Assembly (NCBI RefSeq): GCF_011045035.1
Contig: NZ_JAALAA010000012.1
Coordinates: forward strand, 124,001 to 188,000
Length of the DNA stretch: 64,000 nt
Source: Nocardioides turkmenicus
Lineage (GTDB): Bacteria; Actinomycetota; Actinomycetes; Propionibacteriales; Nocardioidaceae
Reading direction: 5' to 3'
Below the pieces are notes generated by a model. The model had not been told where the DNA came from. It ran no database searches and saw nothing but the letters and a program-made list of their open reading frames with translations. The first letter of the stretch is position 1. Every line of letters starts with the position of its first letter. Positions 34,160 through 43,464 of this stretch are shown in pieces. The position numbers were made by a program, and so were the translations under genes.

Positions 34160-34252
34160 GCCGGACGTACGCCGCCCGGAACTGTCGGTGGTCGAGCGCA
34201 GGGTTGTCTCCGAGGCCCGCACCAGGCGGGCGTGCAACCTGAGGAGACAACG

Positions 34253-34780
34253 ATGAACGACTCGATCATCACCCTGCGTGGCTACGTCGGCGCGGACCCC
34301 ATCGTGCGGAGCGTCGGCGACGTCTCGGTGGCCAACTTCCGGCTGGCGTGCACGCCGCGGAAGCTCAACCGGGCCACCGGGGAGTGGACCGACGGTGTGA
34401 CCCAGTGGTTCACGGTGAGCGCCTGGCGCCAGCTGGGGGAGAACGTCGGGCGCTCGCTGCGCAAGGGTGACCCGGTGGTCGTCCACGGGCGGTTGACGGC
34501 CCGCAGCTACGTCAACAAGGACGGTCTCGAGGTCAACACGTTCGAGGTCGAGGCGAACGTCGTCGGCCACGACCTCAACCGCGGTATGACCAGCCTCTCG
34601 CGCAACCCGCGCACGCTGGCCGCGGTCGCCGCCGCTGCCCCCGGGCCCCGTGACGATGAGCCCGGCCGCGACCCGATGGCCGACTGGCGGGCGCCCGGCT
34701 CCGACCCGTGGGAGCAGCAGCCGGCGACGTCCGACGAGGGTGAGGCGGCCCCGGACTCGGAGGCCACCGCGGCGGCCTGA
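34253..34780 (+). CDS. ssb: single-stranded DNA-binding protein
   Basis: 175 residues. OB-fold region MNDSIITLRGYVGADPIVRSVGDVSVANFRLACTPRKLNRATGEWTDGVTQWFTVSAWRQLGENVGRSLRKGDPVVVHGRLTARSY is typical SSB (residues 1-90); the tail is acidic and disordered but lacks the usual DDDIPF-like C-terminal tip, ending in EATAAA. It is not in an rpsF-ssb-rpsR operon, so it is probably a second, specialised SSB (SsbB-like). GAGGAGA Shine-Dalgarno 5 nt before the ATG; an upstream start at 34151 is inside a DnaA box and rejected. Confidence 0.93.
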   Translation: MNDSIITLRGYVGADPIVRSVGDVSVANFRLACTPRKLNRATGEWTDGVTQWFTVSAWRQLGENVGRSLRKGDPVVVHGRLTARSYVNKDGLEVNTFEVEANVVGHDLNRGMTSLSRNPRTLAAVAAAAPGPRDDEPGRDPMADWRAPGSDPWEQQPATSDEGEAAPDSEATAAA

Positions 34781-34836
34781 GGTGGGCCGGGCCTGCGGCG
34801 GGGTGCGCCGGTTGTACCGGCGTACCTCTCCCTCAT

Positions 34837-34842
34837 TAGGGT
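34837..34842 (+). promoter_or_regulatory. -10 box of leaderless ettA transcript
   Basis: TAGGGT, 6 nt before the ATG at 34849; a TTGTAC at 34812 is a weak -35 at 19 bp spacing. Confidence 0.5.
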
Positions 34843-34848
34843 GGACCC

Positions 34849-36531
<1,683 letters not shown>

Positions 36532-36540
36532 GCAACACCC

Positions 36541-36671
36541 CGCCGACTCGGCGCGTCCGTCTCGAACGGACGTGCCGAGTCGGCGCGTTTTGACCGACCC
36601 CCGTGCCGAGTCGGCCCGTCAAGACGAGCTGACTCGGCCGACGTCGGCGTCAGTTCGAGCCGACTCGGCGA
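36541..36671. repeat. GCCGACTCGGC repeat block, family E (copy 1)
   Basis: Five copies of GCCGACTCGGC or its complement, some with one change, in 131 bp. The first two form a 19-bp stem with one G-U (36541-36559 with 36567-36585) followed by CGTTTTG, so it doubles as the ettA terminator. The last copies lie inside the 3' end of the MFS gene. Confidence 0.85.
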
Positions 36672-37944
36672 TCAGGGCGGGACGGAGGCCGTTCACGGCG
36701 GGGGTGATCCGGCGCTCGAGCCGCAGCGAGCCGGCGACGATGCCGACGCAGCCGACCACCATCAGGGCGATGAACAGCGTCGACTGGCCGTGCTCGAGCA
36801 GGAACCCGGCCAGGATCGGACCGACGATCGCCCCGGTCTGGAACGAGGCCGAGTTGATCGCGTTGTAGCGCCCGCGCAGGTGGTCGGGGGCCATGTCGTT
36901 GGTCAGGGCCGGGAACGCCGACTGCATCAGCGTCTCGCCCAGCGCGAAGAACAGCCCCTGGAAGGCGACCACGCCGACGATGGCCGCAACGGAGCCCGGC
37001 ACCAGGCCGGTCGCACCGAACACGATCCAGGCGAAGGCCCAGATCCCTGCCGTGGCGATGAGCACCCGGGTGCGCCGCTTACCGCTGACCCGGTTCATCA
37101 CCCAGAACTGCGCGAGCACGATCACCGCGCAGTTCACCACGAACGCGAACCCGACCACCCGCGTCGAGACCTCGGAGATCTGCCGGGAGTAGGCCGGGAA
37201 GCCGCTCTCGATCTGGCCGTAGCCGAGGGTCGAGAGGAGGACCCCGATCACCACGAGCCAGATGACCTCGGGACGGCGCAGGATCGTGGCGTACGACGCG
37301 GTGGCATGGGGCTCGTCGGCAGCGGGCCGCGCGGCTCGACCGTGCAGGTGGCGCAGCGGTCCGAGCAGGACGAGCGCCGGGATCGTGAAGGTGGCGGCGT
37401 TGCCCAGGAACGCGTAGGTGAACGTCTCGGGCTGGGTCACGTCGATGAAGAGACCGCCGATGACGCCGCCGACGCCGATGCCGAGATTGATCAGGGCGAA
37501 GTTCACGCCGTAGTAGCGCTGCCGGAGCTCACCCTCGACCACGGTGGCGACCAGGGCGTTGGCGGCGGGCCAGGAGACCCCGGCCTGAACGCCCAGGAGG
37601 CACAGCGCCGCGGCGGCGAGCACCGGGGTGGCGGCGAAGGCGAGCATGATGTCGCCGGCGATCGCGCAGGCCAGGCCGCCGAGGATCACCGGACGGGCTC
37701 CGTACCTGTCGATCAACGAGCCGGCCGGACCGGTGACGACGAAGCCGACGATGGCGATCAGGCCCATCAGGGTGCCGGCGAGGCCGAGGTCGAAACCGCG
37801 TACCTCGTGCAGGTAGATGATCGTGAACGGCAGTGTCATGCCGCGCCCGAGGAGCTGGATCGCGACCGTCGCGAGGAGCCAGCGGCCCTCGCGTGGGAGG
37901 GCGGCTAGGAAGTCACGAAGTCTGAGGGCTGGGGAAGTCGACAC
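36619..37944 (-). CDS. MFS transporter
   Basis: 441 residues, twelve helices: ATVAIQLLGRGMTLPFTIIYL, GFVVTGPAGSLIDRYGARPVIL (loop 2-3 motif GSLIDRYGARP), VPGSVAAIVGVVAFQGLFFALGETLMQ, and LFIALMVVGCVGIVAGSL last. Drug-efflux-type major facilitator (MDR/DHA1-like). GTG start. The last ~20 residues (IAESARTDADVGRVSSS) are encoded by repeat family E and form a hydrophilic appendage unlikely to be ancestral. A MarR gene lies divergently, probably its regulator. Confidence 0.9.
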   Translation of the reverse strand: MSTSPALRLRDFLAALPREGRWLLATVAIQLLGRGMTLPFTIIYLHEVRGFDLGLAGTLMGLIAIVGFVVTGPAGSLIDRYGARPVILGGLACAIAGDIMLAFAATPVLAAAALCLLGVQAGVSWPAANALVATVVEGELRQRYYGVNFALINLGIGVGGVIGGLFIDVTQPETFTYAFLGNAATFTIPALVLLGPLRHLHGRAARPAADEPHATASYATILRRPEVIWLVVIGVLLSTLGYGQIESGFPAYSRQISEVSTRVVGFAFVVNCAVIVLAQFWVMNRVSGKRRTRVLIATAGIWAFAWIVFGATGLVPGSVAAIVGVVAFQGLFFALGETLMQSAFPALTNDMAPDHLRGRYNAINSASFQTGAIVGPILAGFLLEHGQSTLFIALMVVGCVGIVAGSLRLERRITPAVNGLRPALIAESARTDADVGRVSSS

Positions 37945-38115
37945 CGAAACATCTTCGCCTTTACCTGAACCGGTGGCGAATTGTTTCTCGCGCTCCCGAG
38001 GCGGCTCGACCCGGGCTAAGGTCCCGTAGTTTTCTGCCGTTGGTCCCGATTCTGTGGGCCCAACATGCGTGCCCGTGCACGGAACAGCCCGGAGAGAGGT
38101 CTAACGTAATGCCCC

Positions 38116-38595
38116 GTGGGTGATGAGACTCGGTGGCTGGACGAAGAGCAGCAGCGCTCGTGGCGTGCGCTGATGATGGGGATGACCCTGCTCGATGACC
38201 GCCTCGACGCCGATCTGCGCGCCCAGTTCGACATCTCGCTGCCGGAGTACGAGATCCTCGTACGCCTCTCCGAGAACGACGGCGCCATGCGGATGGCCCA
38301 GCTCGCCGACTCCCTGGCTCACTCGCGCTCCCGGGTCACCCACACGATCACCCGGATGGAGCGCGCCGGGCTCGTCGAGCGCCGCAACTCGGCCGAGGAC
38401 GGCCGCGGCGTGGTCGCCACGCTGAGCGACCGCGGCTTCGCGCTGCTGCGGGAGGCCGCTCCCGTCCACGTCGCCGGCGTACGCGAATACCTCATCGATC
38501 TGGTGAGCCCGGAGGACTTCGCCGCCCTGGGTCGGGTCATGAACGCCGTCTCGGACAACCTGATCAGCGACCGTCCCGGCATCGAGATGCGCTGA
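38116..38595 (+). CDS. MarR family transcriptional regulator
   Basis: 159 residues, GTG start. MarR winged helix MRMAQLADSLAHSRSRVTHTITRMERAGLVERRNSAEDGRGVVATLSDRGFALL (about residues 57-111) with the D-x-R-G-V wing. Divergent from the MFS transporter with about 170 bp between them; a regulator of that efflux pump is the simplest reading. The stop codon touches a block of repeat family E. Confidence 0.93.
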   Translation: MGDETRWLDEEQQRSWRALMMGMTLLDDRLDADLRAQFDISLPEYEILVRLSENDGAMRMAQLADSLAHSRSRVTHTITRMERAGLVERRNSAEDGRGVVATLSDRGFALLREAAPVHVAGVREYLIDLVSPEDFAALGRVMNAVSDNLISDRPGIEMR

Positions 38596-38676
38596 CGCGC
38601 CGACTCGACGCGTCCAGGTGGGACAGACGCGCCGACTCGGCGTGCTTGCCTGGGGCAGACGCGCCGAGTCGGCGGG
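38596..38676. repeat. GCCGACTCGGC repeat block, family E (copy 2)
   Basis: Three units of CAGACGCGCCGACTCGGCG type in 81 bp between the convergent marR and thiolase stops; able to fold and terminate both. Together with 36541-36671 it brackets the MFS/marR pair. Confidence 0.85.
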
Positions 38677-38679
38677 GTG

Positions 38680-39894
38680 TCAGATGCGCTCGAGGATCAT
38701 CGCCATGCCCTGGCCGCCGCCGACGCACATGGTGATGAGACCGGTGGTCTTGTCGTGCCAGTCGAGGCTGTTGAGCATGGTGTTCTGCAGGCGCGCGCCG
38801 GTCATGCCGAAGGGGTGACCGACGGCGATGGCGCCACCGTTGATGTTGAGGCGGTCGATGTCGATGCCGAGGTCCTGGTAGGACGGGATCACCTGGGCGG
38901 CGAAGGCCTCGTTGATCTCGACCAGGTCGATGTCGCCGATCGACATGCCGGCGTACTTGAGCGCGTTCCGGGTCGCCTCGACCGGGCCGAGGCCCATGAT
39001 CTCGGGGGAGAGGCCGGAGACGCCGGTGGACACGATCCGCGCCAGCGGGGTGACGCCGAGCTCGGCGGCCTTGGTGTCCGACATGATCACCACGGCGGCG
39101 GCGCCGTCGTTGAGGGCGCAGCAGTTGCCGGCGGTGACGGTGCCGTCCTCGCGGAAGACCGGCTTGAGACCGGAGATCGACTCCAGAGTGACGCCCGCGC
39201 GGGGGCCGTCGTCGGCCGAGACGACGGTGCCGTCGGGCGTGGTGACCGGGGTGATCTCGCGGGCCCAGAAGCCGTCGGCGATGGCCTTCTCGGCGAGGTT
39301 CTGCGAGCGTACGCCGAACTCGTCCATCTCCTGGCGGGAGATGCCGCGCGAGGTGGCCAGGTTCTCCGCGGTCTGGCCCATCGCGATGTAGACGTCGGGC
39401 AGCAGGCCGTCCTCGCGCGGGTCGTGCCACTTCTCGTTGGAGGCGGCGGTCGCGGCGGTGCGCGACTGGGCGTCGTCGAAGAGGTGGTTGACGGTGTCGG
39501 GCAGGTGGTCGGAGGTGCCCTTGACGAAGCGGGAGACGGTCTCGACACCGGCCGAGACGATGATGTCGGCCTCGCCGGCCTTGATCGCGTGCAGCGCCAT
39601 CCGCGAGGTCTGCACCGAGGAGGAGCAGTAGCGGGTGATGGTCGCGCCGGGCACCTTGTCCCAGCCGTTGAGGACGGAGACCACGCGGCCCATGTTGTTG
39701 CCGGACTCGCCACCCGGCAGACCACAGCCCAGCAGCAGGTCGTCGATGTCGTTGGGGTCGAGGCCCTCGACCTTCCCGACAGCTTCCTTGGTGATGAGCG
39801 CCGCGAGGTCGTCGGGACGGAAGTCCTTCAGAGATCCCTTGTTGGCTCGCCCGATCGGGGTGCGGGCGGCGGCGACGATGACTGCCTCAGGCAT
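38680..39894 (-). CDS. acetyl-CoA C-acetyltransferase (thiolase)
   Basis: 404 residues. Nucleophilic Cys90 in ATITRYCSSSVQ, His in NGGAIAVGHPFGMTGAR, second catalytic Cys in TMCVGGGQGMAM, and NEAFAAQ: the complete thiolase active site. Most likely FadA-type (beta-oxidation) or AtoB-type; the sequence alone does not decide. GGGAGTC Shine-Dalgarno precedes the ATG. It is divergent from a two-domain thioesterase. Confidence 0.95.
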   Translation of the reverse strand: MPEAVIVAAARTPIGRANKGSLKDFRPDDLAALITKEAVGKVEGLDPNDIDDLLLGCGLPGGESGNNMGRVVSVLNGWDKVPGATITRYCSSSVQTSRMALHAIKAGEADIIVSAGVETVSRFVKGTSDHLPDTVNHLFDDAQSRTAATAASNEKWHDPREDGLLPDVYIAMGQTAENLATSRGISRQEMDEFGVRSQNLAEKAIADGFWAREITPVTTPDGTVVSADDGPRAGVTLESISGLKPVFREDGTVTAGNCCALNDGAAAVVIMSDTKAAELGVTPLARIVSTGVSGLSPEIMGLGPVEATRNALKYAGMSIGDIDLVEINEAFAAQVIPSYQDLGIDIDRLNINGGAIAVGHPFGMTGARLQNTMLNSLDWHDKTTGLITMCVGGGQGMAMILERI

Positions 39895-40004
39895 GAAGAC
39901 TCCCGGTTACTGATGAGTAGAGGACTGTGGTCGACACCATACTCGCCCGCCCGCTCCGTGGTGACCAGGCCCAGTGCCCAAGATGGTCTGGAAGGATCGG
40001 CCAC

Positions 40005-40859
40005 GTGCGCCACCTCTACGAATGCCCCATGCGATGGGCCGACCTCGACATGCTCGGCCACGTCAACAACGTCGTCTACGTCGACTACCTCCAAGAGGCG
40101 CGCGTGGACATGCTGCGCACGCATGCCCGAAGCCCGCAGACCCAGGGGCTGGCCGAAGGTGTCGTGGTGGCCAGCCACCAGGTCACGTACGTCGCGCCGC
40201 TGCTGTTCGACTTCACGCCGGTCTACGTCGAGTCCTGGGTGACCGACATCCGGGCGGCGAGCTTCACGATGGCCTACGAGATCTTCCGCACCCGGCCCGA
40301 CGGCACCCGCACGGTCTACGTGCGGGCCAGCACGGTCCTGGCTCCGTACGTCTTCGCCACCGAGTCGCCGCGCCGGCTCAAGCCGGAGGAGAAGGCCAAC
40401 CTCGAGCCCTACCTCGAGAAGACCCCTTCGAAGCCGCTCGCCCTGGGAGAGCCGAAGCGGCTCGAGGACGGCCACTTCCCGCTCTACGTCCGCTTCTCCG
40501 ACGTCGACGCCTACGGGCACGTGAACAACGTGAAGTACTTCGAGTACTTCCAGGAGTCGCGGGTGGCGCTCATGCAGCGGCTCAGGTCCCAGCACGGCCT
40601 CGACACCTGGCCGTCCGTCGTCGTCGCCCAGACCGATGTCTCCTACCACGCGCCGATCCTCGCCCGCTCGGAGCCGTACGACGTGTGGAGCCACATCTCC
40701 CGGCTGGGCACCAAGTCGATGACGATCGAGTCCGAGATCGCCGACGGCGACCTCAGACTGGCCCGCGGGCAGGTCACGCTGGTCTTCTACGACCTCGAGT
40801 CCGGGAAGGCCGTCGAGCCGACCCCGGAGGTGCGGGCGGCCGTCGAGAGCGTGCTCTAG
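40005..40859 (+). CDS. tandem hot-dog acyl-CoA thioesterase
   Basis: 284 residues with two 4HBT hot-dog domains: RWADLDMLGHVNNVVYVDYLQEAR (about residues 10-33) and RFSDVDAYGHVNNVKYFEYFQESR (about residues 163-186). Both carry the D-x-x-GHVNN active-site loop with catalytic Asp and Asn. Such proteins hydrolyse acyl-CoA. GTG start after GGAAGGA 8 nt upstream; an earlier GTG at 39927 overlaps the divergent thiolase promoter. The pairing with the thiolase fits fatty-acyl-CoA turnover. Confidence 0.92.
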   Translation: MRHLYECPMRWADLDMLGHVNNVVYVDYLQEARVDMLRTHARSPQTQGLAEGVVVASHQVTYVAPLLFDFTPVYVESWVTDIRAASFTMAYEIFRTRPDGTRTVYVRASTVLAPYVFATESPRRLKPEEKANLEPYLEKTPSKPLALGEPKRLEDGHFPLYVRFSDVDAYGHVNNVKYFEYFQESRVALMQRLRSQHGLDTWPSVVVAQTDVSYHAPILARSEPYDVWSHISRLGTKSMTIESEIADGDLRLARGQVTLVFYDLESGKAVEPTPEVRAAVESVL

Positions 40860-40864
40860 CGGAC

Positions 40865-41449
40865 TCAGTCGCGGCGGTCGCGGTCGCGGTCACGATCGTC
40901 GCAGTCGTGGCGGCGGTCGTAACGGTCGTCCCGGTCGTCGCTCCGGCAGTCTTCGTCGTCGTCGCGCTCGTCACCGTAGGACCCGTCGACGTCGTCCCAC
41001 TCGTGCCAGCCGTCCCATGCCCAGCCGTCCTGGTTGCTCGTCACGTCCTGCTGGGGGAGGGCCGGGCCGGAGGTCTCGGCCTGCCTCTGACCAGGCGACT
41101 TCCGTGCGTTCATCGTCTTGCCGTCCCGCGGGGCTTGCGGGGCTCGGGTGTCCGGGGCGTTCGGCGAGGTGGGCGGCGCGAGCAGGTCGCGGGAGATCTG
41201 CTGGGTGTCGAGCGAGGCGTCCGCGGGTGGCGGCAGCGTGCCGACCGAGGTGTCCTCGGCAGCGTCGACGGGCTCCGGAGGGCCTTCCGGGACGTCGACC
41301 AGCGGACCCTTCGGGCTGGTCGCCTGCGTCGAGGCCTGGCTCGACGGGTCCGTCTCCGCCGACCAACGGTCCCCGATGAGCAGTGCCATCGCGACGACGG
41401 CGACGAGCGCAAGTCCGACTCCGACGATCGCCCGCTGAATTGCCCGCAT
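40865..41449 (-). CDS. hypothetical membrane-anchored protein with Asp/Arg-rich tail
   Basis: 194 residues. N-terminal signal anchor AIVGVGLALVAVVAMALLIGD (about residues 7-27), an extracytoplasmic Pro/Ser/Thr-rich region, a WAWDGWHEWDDVDG aromatic/acidic stretch and a C-terminal run of alternating Asp and Arg (DDRDDRYDRRHDCDDRDRDRDRRD). No family recognised. The tail is low-complexity and codon-repetitive (CGXGAC), so slippage expansion is plausible. Confidence 0.6.
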   Translation of the reverse strand: MRAIQRAIVGVGLALVAVVAMALLIGDRWSAETDPSSQASTQATSPKGPLVDVPEGPPEPVDAAEDTSVGTLPPPADASLDTQQISRDLLAPPTSPNAPDTRAPQAPRDGKTMNARKSPGQRQAETSGPALPQQDVTSNQDGWAWDGWHEWDDVDGSYGDERDDDEDCRSDDRDDRYDRRHDCDDRDRDRDRRD

Positions 41450-41589
41450 GCGCCCTCCGAGAATGGGTCTGGTCTGCAGAATGGTGTGCTTGAGTCCAGT
41501 AGCCTCTCAGTGCTTGCGTCCGATGTCGAGAAGCGGGACCTTTGTCAGCGTTTCCTGACCGCGCCACGAAGCGCGCGGTCCAGGCGGGC

Positions 41590-41798
41590 TCACAGCCAGC
41601 GGCGTGCCTTGAGCAGCACGTAGAGAACGACGGCGGCGACCAGGTAGTTCATGCCGATGAACTGGTCCAGCTCGACGTAGTGCACGTGCCCTCCGGCACG
41701 TCGATCCACACCACGGTGTCCGCCTCCTCGAGCAGGTCGGGCACCTCCTTCGGCTGATGCTCGGTGAGACCGGTCGGGCGCAGGGCGTGGACCAACAT
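41590..41798 (-). pseudogene. internally deleted corA remnant
   Basis: 209 bp, not a multiple of three. From the ATG at 41798 it reads MLVHALRPTGLTEHQPKEV to DTVVWIDVPEG, a CorA-like N-terminus; then the frame must change to read HYVELDQFIGMNYLVAAVV through YVLLKARRWL, which matches the last CorA transmembrane helix and basic tail. Roughly 250 residues between are missing. It directly follows the other corA and is best explained as a decayed tandem copy. Confidence 0.75.
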
Positions 41799-41813
41799 GT
41801 GTGGGGCCCCTTC

Positions 41814-42964
41814 TCAGATCCAGTTGCGGCGGCGGAAGAGGATGTAGAGGACGACGTTGACGGTCAGCATCAGGCCGAGCGCCATGAAGTAGCCGTAGCG
41901 CCACTGCAGCTCGGGCATGAACTCGAAGTTCATCCCGTAGACCGTGCCGACCAGGGTCGGGGCGAACAGGATCGCGGCCCAGCCGGAGATCTTCTTGACC
42001 TCGTCGTTCTGCTGCACGCTGAGCTCGCTGAGCGCCTTCATCTCCTCGTTCTGCTGCTGGGCGACGAGGGTGGCGTTGACGGTGAGGATGTCGCGCAGCA
42101 GGTTGCGGAACTCGTCGATCTGCTCGACGGTGTTGATCACGTGGTCCTCGACGTCGCGCAGGTAGCGCTGGAGTTCCTCGTCGGTGCGGTACTTGGAGAA
42201 GCCGGCGGCCAGGGAGCGTACGACGCCCAGCAGGGGACGGGTCGCCCGCTGGAACTCGACCACCTCGCGGGAGAGCTCGTAGATGCGGCGGGAGACCTGG
42301 GTGTCGCCGCGGAACATCTCGGTCTCGATCTCGTCGATGTCGTTGGCCAGACCGGCCACGACCGGGCCGTAGCCGTCGACGACACGGTCGAGGATGGCGT
42401 ACAGCACCGCCTCCGGGCCGAGCCGGAGCAGATCCGGGTTGCTCTCCATCCGGCGGCGTACGGGGGAGAGGTCGGGCTGGGCGCCGTGGCGGACGGTGAG
42501 CACGAAGTCGGGGCCGATGAAGAGGTGCAGCTCGCCGAAGTCGATGTCCTCGGTCTCGTCGACGTACCAGGCCGCCCGCAGCACGACGAACAGGGTGTCG
42601 TCGTAGCGCTCGATCTTCGGCCGCTGATGGGCCAGGATCGCGTCCTCGACGGCGAGCTCGTGCAGGCCGACTCCTCGGCCAGCGAGGCCAGCTCGTGCTG
42701 GTTGGGCTGGTAGAGGCCGATCCAGGCCATGGCGTCGTCGTGCTCGTGGAGCGAGCGGTACGTCTCGGCCAGCGTCGACGGCGAGTCGACCCGGTCGCCG
42801 CCGACATAGACGGCGCTGTCGATCATGCTGCCGCGAGTCACCGGCGTCGGCATCGAGGACCGACCGCCCCCGCCGTGCGACGAGGTCGTCGGCGGAACCT
42901 TCGGAGGGTCGGAACGGCGCTGCCTGGTGAGTGCGCGCAGGGACTTGAACGGGCGCTCGGACAT
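41814..42964 (-). CDS. corA: CorA-type magnesium/cobalt channel, one-base frameshift
   Basis: Pentameric Mg2+ channel of the CorA family. The body reads cleanly from 42584: domain with ESNPDLLRLGPEAVLYAILDRVVDG, the long stalk helix and the pore motif YGMNFEFMPEL followed by LGLMLTVNVVLYILFRRRNW. The N-terminus (MSERPFKSLRALTRQRR to ELASLAEE) is in another frame; adding one T near 42671 restores EEFGLHELAVEDAI, the family consensus, and a 383-residue protein. Either a real recent inactivation or a sequencing error. The leader contains a proline-rich uORF. Confidence 0.85.
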
Positions 42965-43040
42965 GGGTGGCCTCCTGGATGCTGCGAGCGAGCGGGACGG
43001 CGACGCGCAGACGCGTCGCGCCGGCCCGGGCACGTTCTCC

Positions 43041-43102
43041 AGGTGGCCGGACCGGTCAGGGCGAGGTGGTACTCGGAGGTTGACCGTCCATGCCGGCCAC
43101 CT
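43041..43102 (-). promoter_or_regulatory. structured leader of corA sequestering a uORF Shine-Dalgarno
   Basis: On the minus strand AGGTGGCC (43102-43095) pairs with GGCCACCT (43048-43041), then GGAC with GTCC and GGTCA with TGACC across a loop that includes ACCTCC, itself complementary to the GGAGGT Shine-Dalgarno. The uORF lies inside the hairpin. Candidate magnesium-responsive riboregulator; not an M-box by sequence. Confidence 0.55.
43056..43091 (-). CDS. proline-rich leader peptide uORF of corA
   Basis: 11-codon ORF MDGQPPSTTSP with GAGGAGGT placed 7 nt before its ATG, the best Shine-Dalgarno in the region. It lies 92 nt upstream of the corA start. An acidic second residue, a Pro-Pro pair and a Pro at the stop recall MgtL/MgtP-type leader peptides whose translation senses Mg2+. 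Function inferred only. Confidence 0.5.
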   Translation of the reverse strand: MDGQPPSTTSP

Positions 43103-43222
43103 CCTCTCTTCCTCGCTCGCGGGACCGACGCCCGGATGCCTCGTTCGTACGGAGCCACTTCCGCACGAGGACAGGTTATGTGGTTCGGGCGCGACGCGAG
43201 AAGTTTCCGAGGCATCAGGAAA

Positions 43223-43273
43223 GCGTCAAGGTCGGCCGGGGTCGTACGGGGTACCGTCAGGGAACCGTCAAGG
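43223..43273 (+). promoter_or_regulatory. CGTCARGG repeats, candidate KdpE operator
   Basis: GCGTCAAGG at 43223, CCGTCAGG at 43254 and CCGTCAAGG at 43265. The last two are 11 bp apart and the first 31 bp away, i.e. on one helix face, the spacing bound by OmpR/PhoB-type regulators such as KdpE. They lie 39-89 bp before kdpF. The 347-bp gap 42965-43311 otherwise holds only the corA leader. Confidence 0.5.
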
Positions 43274-43311
43274 CCGGCGAGACCGGCCGGATCCGGATCT
43301 GCAATGGAGCC

Positions 43312-43464
43312 GTGTCAGACCTCATCTACATCCTCCTCACGCTCGCGTGCTTCGCCGGGCTCGCCCTGTTGGTCGGGCTGATCGACCGCCGGTTGGGCTC
43401 GGCCGAGGCGGCCGCGGACGTGAATGTCCCCCACGACGACAGAGTCTCCGGGGCCGCGCGATGA
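43312..43464 (+). CDS. kdpF: KdpF small subunit
   Basis: About 50 residues: [29 protein letters not shown] is the single transmembrane helix typical of KdpF (about 29 residues in E. coli), followed by an extra 20-residue hydrophilic tail. It stabilises the Kdp complex in the membrane. The stop overlaps the kdpA ATG (ATGA), in line with the usual kdpFABC coupling. Start GTG chosen because it begins the helix; longer reads run into the regulatory region. Confidence 0.8.
   Translation: MSDLIYILLTLACFAGLALLVGLIDRRLGSAEAAADVNVPHDDRVSGAAR

Noticed and set aside
36541..36671. CRISPR array
   Set aside because: Repeat units are 11-bp palindromes with irregular short spacing, in only five copies, and no cas genes are present.
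40865..41449. Asp/Arg-rich tail as an artefact frame
   Set aside because: The signal anchor and extracytoplasmic composition are coherent in this frame, so the gene was kept at moderate confidence.
43041..43102. M-box (ykoK) magnesium riboswitch
   Set aside because: The conserved M-box segments are absent; the leader structure is different.
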